Under the pieces are notes generated by a model. The model did no database searches. It saw only the letters and a list, made by a program, of their open reading frames with translations, and was not told the origin of the DNA. Position numbers and translations under genes: made by a program. Of a stretch of 14,824 nucleotides of DNA, positions 1 through 6,761 are shown piece by piece; within the stretch, counting starts at the first letter, position 1, and each line of letters begins with the position of its first letter. Source of the DNA: an uncultured Eubacteriales bacterium (lineage in GTDB: Bacteria > Bacillota > Clostridia > Christensenellales > CAG-138); contig UQGA01000028.1 of NCBI GenBank assembly GCA_900540495.1, positions 1-14,824 on the forward strand, read 5' to 3'.

Positions 1-793
1 CGGTGGTAACGATCATTGCGTGATGTTCGGATGCAAAACGCAGCAATTTAGCGTCAACTTCAGCGATATCGGGGTAGTCGCGCGAGTAAACGGCAATCGA
101 CTGCACAGCCGCAGAATTTTGAATATCCTGAAGCATATCAAGTCCGCGCCTGCCGCGCACACGCTTGACCGAATCCGTACTGTCCGCAATATGACGCAAC
201 TCATCAAGCACAAACTGCGGAATCATCACGATTCCTTCAATTATGCCGGTTTTATAGACGTCAAAAAATCTTCCGTCAATGATTGCCGAGGTGTCGAGAA
301 CTTTCGGAGCCGCAACCGTGCGTCCGCCCTTTTCTCCGAGCCTGAACCACGACGGCAGAACGATTTCCTTACTGCGCTTTGTGGGAATCAGCCAGCCGAG
401 GGTTCCGAAAATTAAATACGCGCTGACTGCAAGAATGATACCGATAAAATGCGGCTCGATGTTCAGCAGGAAGGTGCTCAGCAAAAATGCGACAAGCAAT
501 CCGAGAATCAGTCCGATTACACCGACAAAAATCACGGAAAGCGGCATGTCGGTGAACCTCCGCATAATGCTGCCTGTGACAAAGTGATACGCTTTAACCA
601 AACGCGGCGCAATCACATATCCGAATACACCGAAGCCTGCACCGAGAACGCAAAAAATACATATTGGCAGCCATTTTTGTGCTTTTTCGCCGAAAGACGC
701 AATAAAGCTGCCGCTGCATATAAGCTGAGCGGCACTCAAACCCACTGCCACGAAGAATAGTGCTATGATCGATTTAACAATACGTTTGCTCAT
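1..793 (-). CDS. PIN/TRAM-domain membrane protein (YacL-like), 3' end outside window
   Basis: This is an open minus-strand frame of 264 codons that runs off the left edge. The ATG at 793 follows AGGAAGAGG about 9 nt upstream. Four hydrophobic segments are visible (about residues 8-26, 41-61, 85-110 and 116-136). A PIN nuclease domain then begins at the motif KVLDTSAIIDGR (164-175), continuing with FVLDELRHIADSTDS (194-208) and the basic run KRVRGRRGLDML (210-221). Acidic residues D168, E198 and D247 fit the PIN metal site. Order and motifs match the YacL family, where four membrane helices precede PIN and a C-terminal TRAM domain. TRAM would lie beyond the window. The family is predicted to be a membrane-anchored RNase, but its substrate is not established. 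It lies 88 nt downstream of deoD in the same direction with no good terminator between, so it may be co-transcribed. Confidence 0.88.
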   Translation of the reverse strand, partial: MSKRIVKSIIALFFVAVGLSAAQLICSGSFIASFGEKAQKWLPICIFCVLGAGFGVFGYVIAPRLVKAYHFVTGSIMRRFTDMPLSVIFVGVIGLILGLLVAFLLSTFLLNIEPHFIGIILAVSAYLIFGTLGWLIPTKRSKEIVLPSWFRLGEKGGRTVAAPKVLDTSAIIDGRFFDVYKTGIIEGIVMIPQFVLDELRHIADSTDSVKRVRGRRGLDMLQDIQNSAAVQSIAVYSRDYPDIAEVDAKLLRFASEHHAMIVTT

Positions 794-881
794 CGCTTAA
801 TACCTCTTCCTGCGTTCCCGTGATGCTGCGAATGCAGCCGCATCACAATGATTAATCGATTTTTATAAAATGCAGATGAAC

Positions 882-1592
882 TCATGCGATATTCAGTGCG
901 ATTTCCATCATTTTTGTAAACGTGTTCTGCCGCTCTTCCGCCGTGCAATCCTGACCCGGATTAAACGGACAATCGGAAATCGTGCATATGCAAAGAGCGT
1001 TTTTCCCTGCACGCGCCGCGTTGCAGTACAACGCTGCACTCTCCATTTCAACAGCAAGCACACCCATTTTCTGCCAATCGGAAAGACTGAGAGCATCATC
1101 GTAAAATGTATCGGAGGAATAAAGGTTCCCGACCATGTAACGCACACCTGCTTTATCCGCTTCGGCAACTGCCTTCTGCAAAAGATTAAAACTTGCTGTC
1201 GGCGCAAAAGTGCCGGGCAGTCTGTATTGGGCCGCATAGTTCGAATTTGTGCATGACCCCATGCCGAAAACGATGTCTCGAATCTTTAATTCCGGATGAA
1301 TTGCTCCTGCGGAACCGACACGAATGATATTTTTTACGTCATAATAATTAAAAAGTTCGTAGGAATAGATTCCTATGGACGGCATGCCCATTCCGCTGGC
1401 CATAACGGATACACGCTTGCCTTTATAATAGCCGGTGTAACCTTGAACTCCGCGGACATCATTAACAAGCACAGCATCATTCAGATAAGTTTCTGCAATG
1501 AACTTTGCCCGCTTGGGATCGCCGGGCATAAGAACGGTTTCAGCAAAATCGCCTGCTTTTGCCGAAATATGCGGGGTCGGAATGTTGTTCAT
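882..1592 (-). CDS. deoD: Purine nucleoside phosphorylase, DeoD type
   Basis: This 236-aa cytosolic enzyme cleaves purine (deoxy)ribonucleosides with phosphate into base and (deoxy)ribose-1-phosphate for purine salvage. The length is normal for the hexameric DeoD class. Visible landmarks are HIS at 8-10, the phosphate-binding MPGDPKR (22-28), IIRVGSAGA (89-97) with R91 and S94, VEMESA (181-186) for the ribose, and ISD (205-207). D207 aligns with the E. coli proton donor D204, and R221 in AEERQ aligns with R217. There is one extra residue between them compared with the E. coli protein. The ATG at 1592 has an excellent AAGGAG site 9-10 nt upstream. A matching promoter lies at 1640-1668, so it probably heads a transcription unit that may extend into the PIN gene. 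The gene is visibly more A+T rich than the folate genes further right. Confidence 0.95.
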   Translation of the reverse strand: MNNIPTPHISAKAGDFAETVLMPGDPKRAKFIAETYLNDAVLVNDVRGVQGYTGYYKGKRVSVMASGMGMPSIGIYSYELFNYYDVKNIIRVGSAGAIHPELKIRDIVFGMGSCTNSNYAAQYRLPGTFAPTASFNLLQKAVAEADKAGVRYMVGNLYSSDTFYDDALSLSDWQKMGVLAVEMESAALYCNAARAGKNALCICTISDCPFNPGQDCTAEERQNTFTKMMEIALNIA

Positions 1593-1639
1593 ATGAATTC
1601 ATCTCCTTTATTTCAAGTTAAATCAAAATCAGCATTGAA

Positions 1640-1668
1640 ATTATATCATATTATTGCCTGCTTAACAA
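1640..1668 (-). promoter_or_regulatory. Sigma-70-type promoter for deoD
   Basis: On the minus strand, TTGTTA (1663-1668) is followed after exactly 17 nt by a perfect TATAAT (1640-1645). It lies about 48 nt upstream of the deoD start codon, leaving a short leader with the AAGGAG site. The surrounding DNA is A+T rich. It is divergent from the tRNA promoter about 65 bp away. Confidence 0.75.
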
Positions 1669-1709
1669 GAGCAAACCGGAATAATAATGTTTATATTTTT
1701 GCCGAAATG

Positions 1710-1737
1710 TTGACAGTTGACATTTTTATGCTATAAT
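1710..1737 (+). promoter_or_regulatory. Sigma-70-type promoter for the tRNA-Tyr/tRNA-Leu unit
   Basis: TTGACA (1710-1715) and a perfect TATAAT (1732-1737) are separated by 16 nt. The predicted start lies about 7 nt before the mature 5' end of tRNA-Tyr at 1752, as expected for a stable RNA operon. A second overlapping TTGACA at 1717-1722 is only 9 nt from the -10, too close to serve it. Confidence 0.8.
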
Positions 1738-1751
1738 CAATATGCTGATTC

Positions 1752-1836
1752 GGACGGGTTCCCGAGCGGCCAAAGGGAGCGGACTGTAAATCCGTTGTCA
1801 CAGACTACGATGGTTCGAATCCATCCCCATCCACCA
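1752..1836 (+). tRNA. tRNA-Tyr (GTA anticodon)
   Basis: This is a class II tRNA of 85 nt with CCA encoded at 1834-1836. The anticodon arm is GCGGA-CTGTAAA-TCCGT, giving GTA, which reads UAC/UAU. The D-stem is CCC/GGG, the variable arm contains GTC-ACA-GAC, and the T arm is GATGG-TTCGAAT-CCATC. The acceptor strands are GGACGGG (1752-1758) and CCCATCC (1826-1832). They pair except at position 4:69, where C faces A. All other helices are intact, so it is probably functional, but this mismatch is unusual. It is separated by 2 nt from the following tRNA-Leu and shares its promoter and terminator. Confidence 0.93.
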
Positions 1837-1838
1837 AC

Positions 1839-1925
1839 GCAGGAATGGCGGAATTGGCAGACGCGCACGGTTCAGGTCCGTGTGGGGTCACACCCATGCA
1901 GGTTCAAGTCCTGTTTCCCGCACCA
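1839..1925 (+). tRNA. tRNA-Leu (CAG anticodon)
   Basis: This is a class II tRNA of 87 nt with CCA encoded at 1923-1925. The anticodon arm is CACGG-TTCAGGT-CCGTG, giving CAG, which reads CUG. The D-stem is GCG/CGC, the variable arm forms GGGT-CAC-ACCC, and the T arm is GCAGG-TTCAAGT-CCTGT. The acceptor strands GCAGGAA (1839-1845) and TTCCCGC (1915-1921) pair except at 3:70, where A faces C. As in the adjacent tRNA-Tyr, this is the only clear defect. Confidence 0.93.
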
Positions 1926-1938
1926 CGTCGGAGCAAGC
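1923..1938 (+). repeat. 16-bp near-identical direct repeat, copy 1 (copy 2 at 3547-3562)
   Basis: CCACGTCGGAGCAAGC here and CCATGTCGGAGCAAGC at 3547-3562 match at 15 of 16 positions. Copy 1 joins the tRNA-Leu CCA to the left arm of its terminator. The right arms of the two hairpins are also identical, while the loops differ (8 against 7 nt). This could be a genome-wide terminator family or, less likely, an attachment-like repeat at a tRNA 3' end. Confidence 0.6.
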
Positions 1939-1964
1939 GATTGAGAGCTTGCTCCGATTTTTTT
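1928..1964 (+). terminator. Rho-independent terminator of the tRNA unit
   Basis: A perfect 11-bp stem TCGGAGCAAGC / GCTTGCTCCGA (1928-1938 and 1947-1957) with an 8-nt loop is followed directly by seven T. It starts 2 nt after the tRNA-Leu CCA. The same two arms, with a different loop, recur at 3552-3585. Confidence 0.93.
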
Positions 1965-2458
1965 GCAACAACCCTAGCACACGCACGCCGCTGTCCCTCC
2001 CTCCAGTTGACCCCGCGTTGCCGGGGCTTCAATTTGAACTTCTTCGGCACACCGCAAGTTCTGTTTCTGCAAGGTCTTCGCCAAGCAAAGCATGGAACAC
2101 TTCCTTTGCTTCCATGTCCGACAGGTTGTTACAGCCTGTGCGCCATCGGCGGCAGGGACGGGGATCGTTCGCCCACCCCCATCGACAAAGGGGCGCAGCC
2201 CGCGTAAGAGCGTCTGTCAGGCGGATCAAAAGCGCTATCACGGGATGATGTTGCACGCTTATAAAAAAGCGAAGGGATAAGCCTCTGCCCCAATAAAAGG
2301 GCCGTTTTATATTTATTTTATAAAATGGCGCACATGAGAACCCCCGTTTGTTGAAAGAATGGCACGCATGGGAACTACAAAAAGCTGTGATTCCAATGTA
2401 TGATACTAATATTGAGGGTACGACCGACATCAATACGATCTATTCTACGGAGGAAAAC
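1965..2458. other. Intergenic stretch without a credible gene
   Basis: No frame here has a ribosome binding site plus recognisable protein features. The G+C-rich part (about 1975-2280) contains a small CCCCG/CGGGG inverted repeat near 2011-2026. A 135-codon minus-strand frame (2029-2433) has a C-terminal third that reads a little like protein but matches no family I recognise. From about 2285 the DNA becomes A+T rich and holds the dyad at 2301-2329. A TATGAT at 2399-2404 could be a -10 for the lipoprotein gene, but no good -35 precedes it. Confidence 0.5.
2301..2329. repeat. A+T-rich inverted repeat upstream of the lipoprotein gene
   Basis: GCCGTTTTAT (2301-2310) pairs with ATAAAATGGC (2320-2329) over 10 bp, with one G-T pair and a 9-nt A/T loop. 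No T-run follows on either strand, so it is not a standard terminator. It could be a protein-binding dyad or a leftover end of a mobile element. It lies 130 nt upstream of the lipoprotein start. Confidence 0.45.
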
Positions 2459-3439
2459 ATGAAATTCAGGAAGCTAATTTTGCGGATGATCGGCTTGGCG
2501 ATTGTTGTATCGCTGTGCGGATGCGGCGTGTCGCAGGAAGGTACGGAAGCGGATTCTACCCCCTCTCCCTCTCCTTCGCCTTTCCCGTCCCCCTCCCCGT
2601 CTGCGACTGAGCCCGAACCCACGCAGGACCCGAAGACAACGCTTGCGTATCATTCCTTGGAGGAAATACAGGCACGTGGGACGCTGTTCGTGGCGCTACA
2701 GAGCGAAAACAGCAAGATGTCTTACTGGGTGCCCGAAGATATTCCGGAATATGCTGATCGTGCCGGTCAGCCATCCGGCTATGTGCCCTTTCTTTGTCAA
2801 CAGCTTGCCGAGGATTTGGGCGTGAAGTTGGAATTCGTGCTCTACGATGTAGCGGAGGAACAGCTCTTGTCCGCCGAAGCCGGTGATGTTGACTTTTCCG
2901 CCAACGTATGGAGCATCACTGACGACCGGCTGGAACGTTTCACCATGACCGACAACATCCTCGTCACAGACATTGAGGGCGACGAGGTCTTTCTCCTCGC
3001 CGATCCGGAACAGCCCACCCGCCCGCTGATCGACAGCGAGGCCGCACTGTCTGTAGCGCGCATCGCTGCGGTGAAAGGAACGGTTCAGGTAGACAACATC
3101 CATATCCAATATCCTGAAGCAAAGGTCCTTACCTGTGCCGACAACGCTGCCGTGCTGGAGGCGCTGTTGGCCGGCGAAGCAGATGCAGCGGTGTTTACGA
3201 CGTATGACAAGGCATTTGCCGACATCCTTGTCGAGGCCATCCTCGACTCGCGCATCTGCCAGTGCGAATATGAGATCGTCAACCCCGAGATCCAGGGTGT
3301 CGGCTTTGTCCTTATGAAAGGCAATACCGAGTTGTGCGATTATATTAACGAGCGGCTGGCACAGTACCGGAGCAGCGGCTTGTTACAGGAATTGAACGAC
3401 CTGAGTGAAACGGAAGCAAAGGCAATGGGTATTATCTGA
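2459..3439 (+). CDS. ABC-type solute-binding lipoprotein, family 3 (amino-acid type)
   Basis: This 326-aa exported protein is expected to be lipid-anchored outside the membrane, where it would capture a small, probably amino-acid-like, ligand. The N-terminus has basic residues, a hydrophobic segment (6-19) and a lipobox L19-C20-G21-C22. A Pro/Ser-rich linker follows (about 34-50, encoded by a CCCTCT-like run near 2561-2606). The binding domain then runs from about residue 60, opening with LEEIQARGTLFVALQ and continuing with GYVPFLCQQLAEDLGVKLE and DVDFSANVWSITDDRLERF, typical of family 3 proteins. The ATG at 2459 is chosen over an in-frame ATG at 2348 because ACGGAGGAAAAC sits just before it and the lipoprotein signal follows. 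No permease or ATPase adjoins it, so it is an orphan binding protein or a receptor-like component. A terminator lies 112 nt downstream. The ligand cannot be told from sequence. Confidence 0.9.
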   Translation: MKFRKLILRMIGLAIVVSLCGCGVSQEGTEADSTPSPSPSPFPSPSPSATEPEPTQDPKTTLAYHSLEEIQARGTLFVALQSENSKMSYWVPEDIPEYADRAGQPSGYVPFLCQQLAEDLGVKLEFVLYDVAEEQLLSAEAGDVDFSANVWSITDDRLERFTMTDNILVTDIEGDEVFLLADPEQPTRPLIDSEAALSVARIAAVKGTVQVDNIHIQYPEAKVLTCADNAAVLEALLAGEADAAVFTTYDKAFADILVEAILDSRICQCEYEIVNPEIQGVGFVLMKGNTELCDYINERLAQYRSSGLLQELNDLSETEAKAMGII

Positions 3440-3551
3440 AACATCATGGCGCCGCAAGGCGCGCATGGTGGCAACGTCCCTTCCTGGCACGGAGAGGCTT
3501 TGGAGGCCGCGACGCCGACGCAGCCGGTTTGGATTGCTTAACCACGCCATG

Positions 3552-3585
3552 TCGGAGCAAGCTTTGGTTGCTTGCTCCGATTTTT
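3552..3585 (+). terminator. Rho-independent terminator after the lipoprotein gene
   Basis: The 11-bp stem TCGGAGCAAGC / GCTTGCTCCGA (3552-3562 and 3570-3580), with a 7-nt loop, is followed by five T. Its arms are identical to those of the tRNA terminator at 1928-1964. It is the natural stop for the lipoprotein transcript that ends its coding at 3439. Confidence 0.88.
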
Positions 3586-4040
3586 AGGATCAAGTGAACT
3601 ATCTGTATCGCATCTGTTTTGCTGAGCCGCCCGGTTTTCTGCCCAACAACGGCCTGTATCGCCGCCGGAGTGGAGGTGGCGCACGCAAGTCAATCCCCTT
3701 CCCCTTGCGGGTCTTCGCTGTTGAACGGCCTTGCACAGCCTGATGCGGCTGACCCGAGAAAATTTCTCCGGAACTTGGCGGAGATGACCCAATCCCTTCA
3801 TGGAGCTTCAAAGCGCGGCGCATTCATCACTCCGCTCGAACGTTACAACGGTTCGATGCGCCGGCTCACAAGCGAAGACTTCCAGACAGGCCATCCGAAT
3901 GACTGCCGTTCGATCAGCAGATGCATGCCCGCCCTTGAGGGCAGTAGCCGAAGAATCATACGCATCACGATCGTTCCATATTGGGACGTCAGAATTGTGC
4001 AGCCGACTCCACACCATCCACTATCAAAGCTTTTAACATC
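3586..4040. other. Non-coding stretch, no supported gene
   Basis: Several open frames exist on both strands (for example 3619-4215 plus and 3538-3801 minus). None has a ribosome binding site, a conserved motif or coherent hydrophobic/charged patterning. Imperfect inverted repeats are present: CGAACG and CGGTTCG around 3837-3856, nested within GCGCAT (3820s) and ATGCGC (about 3857-3862), and GCCC/GGGC around 3930-3942. The stretch may be decayed coding DNA or a structured leader/ncRNA ending at the hairpin at 4041-4079. I cannot assign it. Confidence 0.4.
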
Positions 4041-4079
4041 AGCCGCCGCAGGCGATGCCAGTTCCCTGCGGCGGCTTTT
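4041..4079 (+). terminator. Strong GC hairpin, probable terminator
   Basis: A perfect 12-bp stem AGCCGCCGCAGG / CCTGCGGCGGCT (4041-4052 and 4065-4076) has a 12-nt loop and ends in TTTTA on the plus strand. On the minus strand it lies 73 nt past the permease stop codon, but no T-run follows in that direction. It could therefore end a plus-strand transcript from the gene-poor stretch, or act as a stem that stabilises the 3' end of the ABC operon mRNA. Confidence 0.55.
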
Positions 4080-4130
4080 AGCGGCGCATTCGTCGCAAAC
4101 GCAGTCAATACGCGCCGATGGGCAGCGCCC

Positions 4131-4151
4131 GAGCGTCCTTCCCCGACGCTC
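4131..4151 (-). other. Stem-loop directly after the ABC permease stop codon
   Basis: GAGCGTC / GACGCTC (4131-4137 and 4145-4151) form a 7-bp stem with a 7-nt loop, immediately past the stop codon of the permease. No T-run follows on the minus strand, so ordinary intrinsic termination here is unlikely. A role in mRNA 3' protection is a guess. Confidence 0.35.
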
Positions 4152-6761
4152 CTACTGGTTTTCGCTCTTGAGCGCGTCGATAAGATTCTCCCGTTCCACG
4201 CGGTGCATGGCATAGAGCATCGTAACAAACACGACGAGGAACACGCTGCCAATCGCTATGGCAAACGGCAGCAGCGGCGGGCGGAACACGGTCGCAAACG
4301 ACCTGTTAATCGCCCGGTAGGTGAGCCAGGCAATCCCAAACGACACCGGGAGCCCGAACAGCAGCGCCTTACAACCGTATAGCAGGCACTCGTAATTCAT
4401 CATGCGCCGAAATCCCCGTCGCGTCATGCCGACGGACTTGAGCATGGCGAACTCCCGGCGGCGAAGCTGGACGTTGGTGGAGATCGTATTGAACACATTT
4501 GCCACGGCAATGAGCGAGATCAGCACAATAAAGCCATAGGCAAACACGTTCATTGCAAGCACCAGGTCTCGATTGTCCTCGTTCATTCCGATATAGTCCA
4601 CAATCATGAACGATGCGTATCCGTCCTGCTGCAGGGTATCGTCCCAATAGCGTTCCGCAACCGCCTCGTGCGCATCCCCCGCCTGCAGATAGCAGGTCAC
4701 CGTGGCGTCGTCCATTCGGAGTGCGGCGGGCGCGTTGCTAACCGGATAGACCAGCGTGACAGCGCCGGTATTGCCATCCCTTCCATTCAGGCCATACGGC
4801 AGCGTGTCCACGATCGTTCCGCCGCCGAGGAAAACATCATACATATAATCCCGGCTGCTGGTCTGCTCCAGCTCCTCGCGGGATAGAGCGGCATAGGCGG
4901 TTTCGTCGAGCAGCTCGGCACGCATTCCCTCGGGCGTTTCCAAAAACGGTTCGTATTGCAGAATTCGTCCTTCCTCATAGTCGATCTCATAAACGACGCG
5001 CCCAATCAGCGCACGCGGATTTCCCTCTGCAAAGAATGGTGCAACCTCCAGCCCCTGGTTGGTAAGGCAGGCGCAAAACGACGCATCATCCACAACCAGC
5101 ATTAGAAAATTCATTGCGCAACAATTCGCTCCAACCGCATCGTCTTCCAAACGCCACGTCAAATCCTCTGCTGCGTCCGGCTGCAGGCAGTCCTTTGCTA
5201 CGTACAGCGTACCGTACTGGGACAGAAAAACACCCGTAACAGCGGTCGCATCCGGATCTGATTCGATCAGATCAAATGCGTCGGCCGCTGAACGCTCCTG
5301 TGGATCGTTCTGCGTATACTGAATAAGCAGATCCCGGTCGCTCGTATCGAAGGCACCCGTCACGCCGATGGTCAGATAATGGCTGAACGCGCTTGCGGAG
5401 ATGAACAGCACGATGCTCAGGAACAGCGATACGATTGTGGCGCGATAACGGCGCCTGCTCCGGCGAAAATGCTTTGCCGCAAGCATGCCGGGCAACCCGA
5501 ACAATCGAAGCGTCAGACGATACGACGGCTCACGCACCGCACATGCCTGCACGTCTGCCGTCTGGCGAATCGCATCAATGGCGCTCACATGCATGGCGCG
5601 TTTTGCCGGGACATAGGCAGAGATCAGCACCGTGACGAGCGCAATAACAGCGGCCAGTAGGATGGCGATTGGCGAGGCGTACAGGCGCATGTTCTCAAGG
5701 AATTCCATGCCGGAAAGCAAGCGCAGCGTGACGCCGAGACCAAGCATCCCGCACAGCACACCGACTGGGATGCCAATGCTGGAGAGCAGGACCGCCTCAA
5801 AAAAGACGCTGCTCCGCAGTTGTTTTTTCGTGGCGCCAATGGAAACGAGCAGCCCGAATTGACGGGTCCTTTCGGAAACGGATATGGAGAACGCATTGTA
5901 GATGAGCGAAACGGACCCAAAGACGATCAGCCCAATCAGGATCGCTGCAAGGCTGAAAAAGCTGGCCATAAACGAAGCATAGCCGGAAATGCCCATATAC
6001 ATGAGCACATCTCGATTGACGCTGGTCCCCTCGACATCAAGCGCATCCAAAAACATCTGCGTGTCCCCCGCCTTCGCCAACTTGAAATAGCAGTCCGAAA
6101 CGGTTCCTGCCGGCACGTCCGTCGCAAACCGTGTCAGGGCGAGATAGCCGGGGTCGCTCAAATACTCCAGGTTGGAATCCTGCAGAATCCCTACCACGGT
6201 ATAAGTGCGTTCCTCACGAAACGATAGCGTCTCCCCTTCCGCATAGGGGGTGCGCTGAAATACGAATGTGCCATCCTGTACCCTGTAGGACAGAGGAATG
6301 GTGATCACATCTCCAATCGATAAATCAATCCTGCCAACGAGCGAAAGACGCTCCGATACGGCCAGCTCCAGATCGTTAGCCGGCAGGCGCCCCTCCTTCA
6401 CGTTGACCGGCATGGTGGAAAGAAACGCGTCATCCGCGCCCAGCACATACAGGTATGGCGTTCCCTCACAATTTTCCTCAGCAAGCAGGCTGTAACCCAG
6501 CACCTGTGCCTTTGCAACGTGTGTGACGCGATTGTCGGCGACGATTTGTTCCACCAGCGCGGTGTCGGCTGCACGCACGCTGCCATACCAGTCGCCATTG
6601 ACTGCAATGCTCGAAAGCAGGAGATGGTTCTGTAAGGTGGAAATAAACGTGGTGACCGCGGTAAACATCGCGGTGGAGAGGATGATGCCAATGATCGTCA
6701 CCACGGTGCGCGCACGATTTTTGAGCAGCGTCTGCCGCGTAATACGATGAAAAACGTTCAT
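4152..6761 (-). CDS. ABC transporter permease, large FtsX/MacB-type with two FtsX domains
   Basis: This 869-aa integral membrane protein should form the membrane part of an ABC system with the ATPase encoded just upstream. A first helix (about 19-42) is followed by a roughly 200-residue outside domain. The first FtsX domain (about 265-400) has three helices and the cytoplasmic motif SVSERTRQFGLLVSIGATKKQ. A fifth helix (about 441-461), a second large outside domain, and a C-terminal FtsX domain follow; the last carries LRRREFAMLKSVGMTRRGF and three helices. This duplicated architecture is typical of Clostridia exporters or mechanotransmission ABC systems for peptides, antibiotics or lipoproteins. 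It is not the ten-helix BceB layout. The start overlaps the ATPase stop by 4 bp (ATGA), implying translational coupling. The substrate is unknown. Its position after a two-component system suggests a stress or antimicrobial response. Confidence 0.9.
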   Translation of the reverse strand: MNVFHRITRQTLLKNRARTVVTIIGIILSTAMFTAVTTFISTLQNHLLLSSIAVNGDWYGSVRAADTALVEQIVADNRVTHVAKAQVLGYSLLAEENCEGTPYLYVLGADDAFLSTMPVNVKEGRLPANDLELAVSERLSLVGRIDLSIGDVITIPLSYRVQDGTFVFQRTPYAEGETLSFREERTYTVVGILQDSNLEYLSDPGYLALTRFATDVPAGTVSDCYFKLAKAGDTQMFLDALDVEGTSVNRDVLMYMGISGYASFMASFFSLAAILIGLIVFGSVSLIYNAFSISVSERTRQFGLLVSIGATKKQLRSSVFFEAVLLSSIGIPVGVLCGMLGLGVTLRLLSGMEFLENMRLYASPIAILLAAVIALVTVLISAYVPAKRAMHVSAIDAIRQTADVQACAVREPSYRLTLRLFGLPGMLAAKHFRRSRRRYRATIVSLFLSIVLFISASAFSHYLTIGVTGAFDTSDRDLLIQYTQNDPQERSAADAFDLIESDPDATAVTGVFLSQYGTLYVAKDCLQPDAAEDLTWRLEDDAVGANCCAMNFLMLVVDDASFCACLTNQGLEVAPFFAEGNPRALIGRVVYEIDYEEGRILQYEPFLETPEGMRAELLDETAYAALSREELEQTSSRDYMYDVFLGGGTIVDTLPYGLNGRDGNTGAVTLVYPVSNAPAALRMDDATVTCYLQAGDAHEAVAERYWDDTLQQDGYASFMIVDYIGMNEDNRDLVLAMNVFAYGFIVLISLIAVANVFNTISTNVQLRRREFAMLKSVGMTRRGFRRMMNYECLLYGCKALLFGLPVSFGIAWLTYRAINRSFATVFRPPLLPFAIAIGSVFLVVFVTMLYAMHRVERENLIDALKSENQ

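Noticed and set aside
20..760. Plus-strand open frames in the first 760 bases
   Set aside because: They lie opposite the PIN-domain gene, which has clear membrane helices and motifs on the minus strand; the plus frames have no ribosome binding site or family features.
822..844. Hairpin GATGCTGC...GCAGCCGCATC between deoD and the PIN gene as a terminator
   Set aside because: The stem has a bulge and no T-run follows on the minus strand; it also lies just before the PIN gene's ribosome binding site.
2029..2433. 135-codon minus-strand frame next to the lipoprotein gene
   Set aside because: It has no ribosome binding site or recognised domain and crosses a sharp composition change; only its last 35 or so residues look protein-like, which is not enough for a call.
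2348..2458. Upstream in-frame ATG for the lipoprotein
   Set aside because: It would put 37 hydrophilic residues before a typical lipoprotein signal peptide, and the strong GGAGG site serves the ATG at 2459.
3440..3551. A decayed tRNA before the second terminator
   Set aside because: The terminator looks like the tRNA one and CCA precedes it, but no T arm, anticodon arm or matching acceptor stem can be folded.
3619..4215. 198-codon plus-strand frame
   Set aside because: It crosses the hairpins at 4041-4151 and runs into the permease gene on the other strand, with no start signal or family motif.
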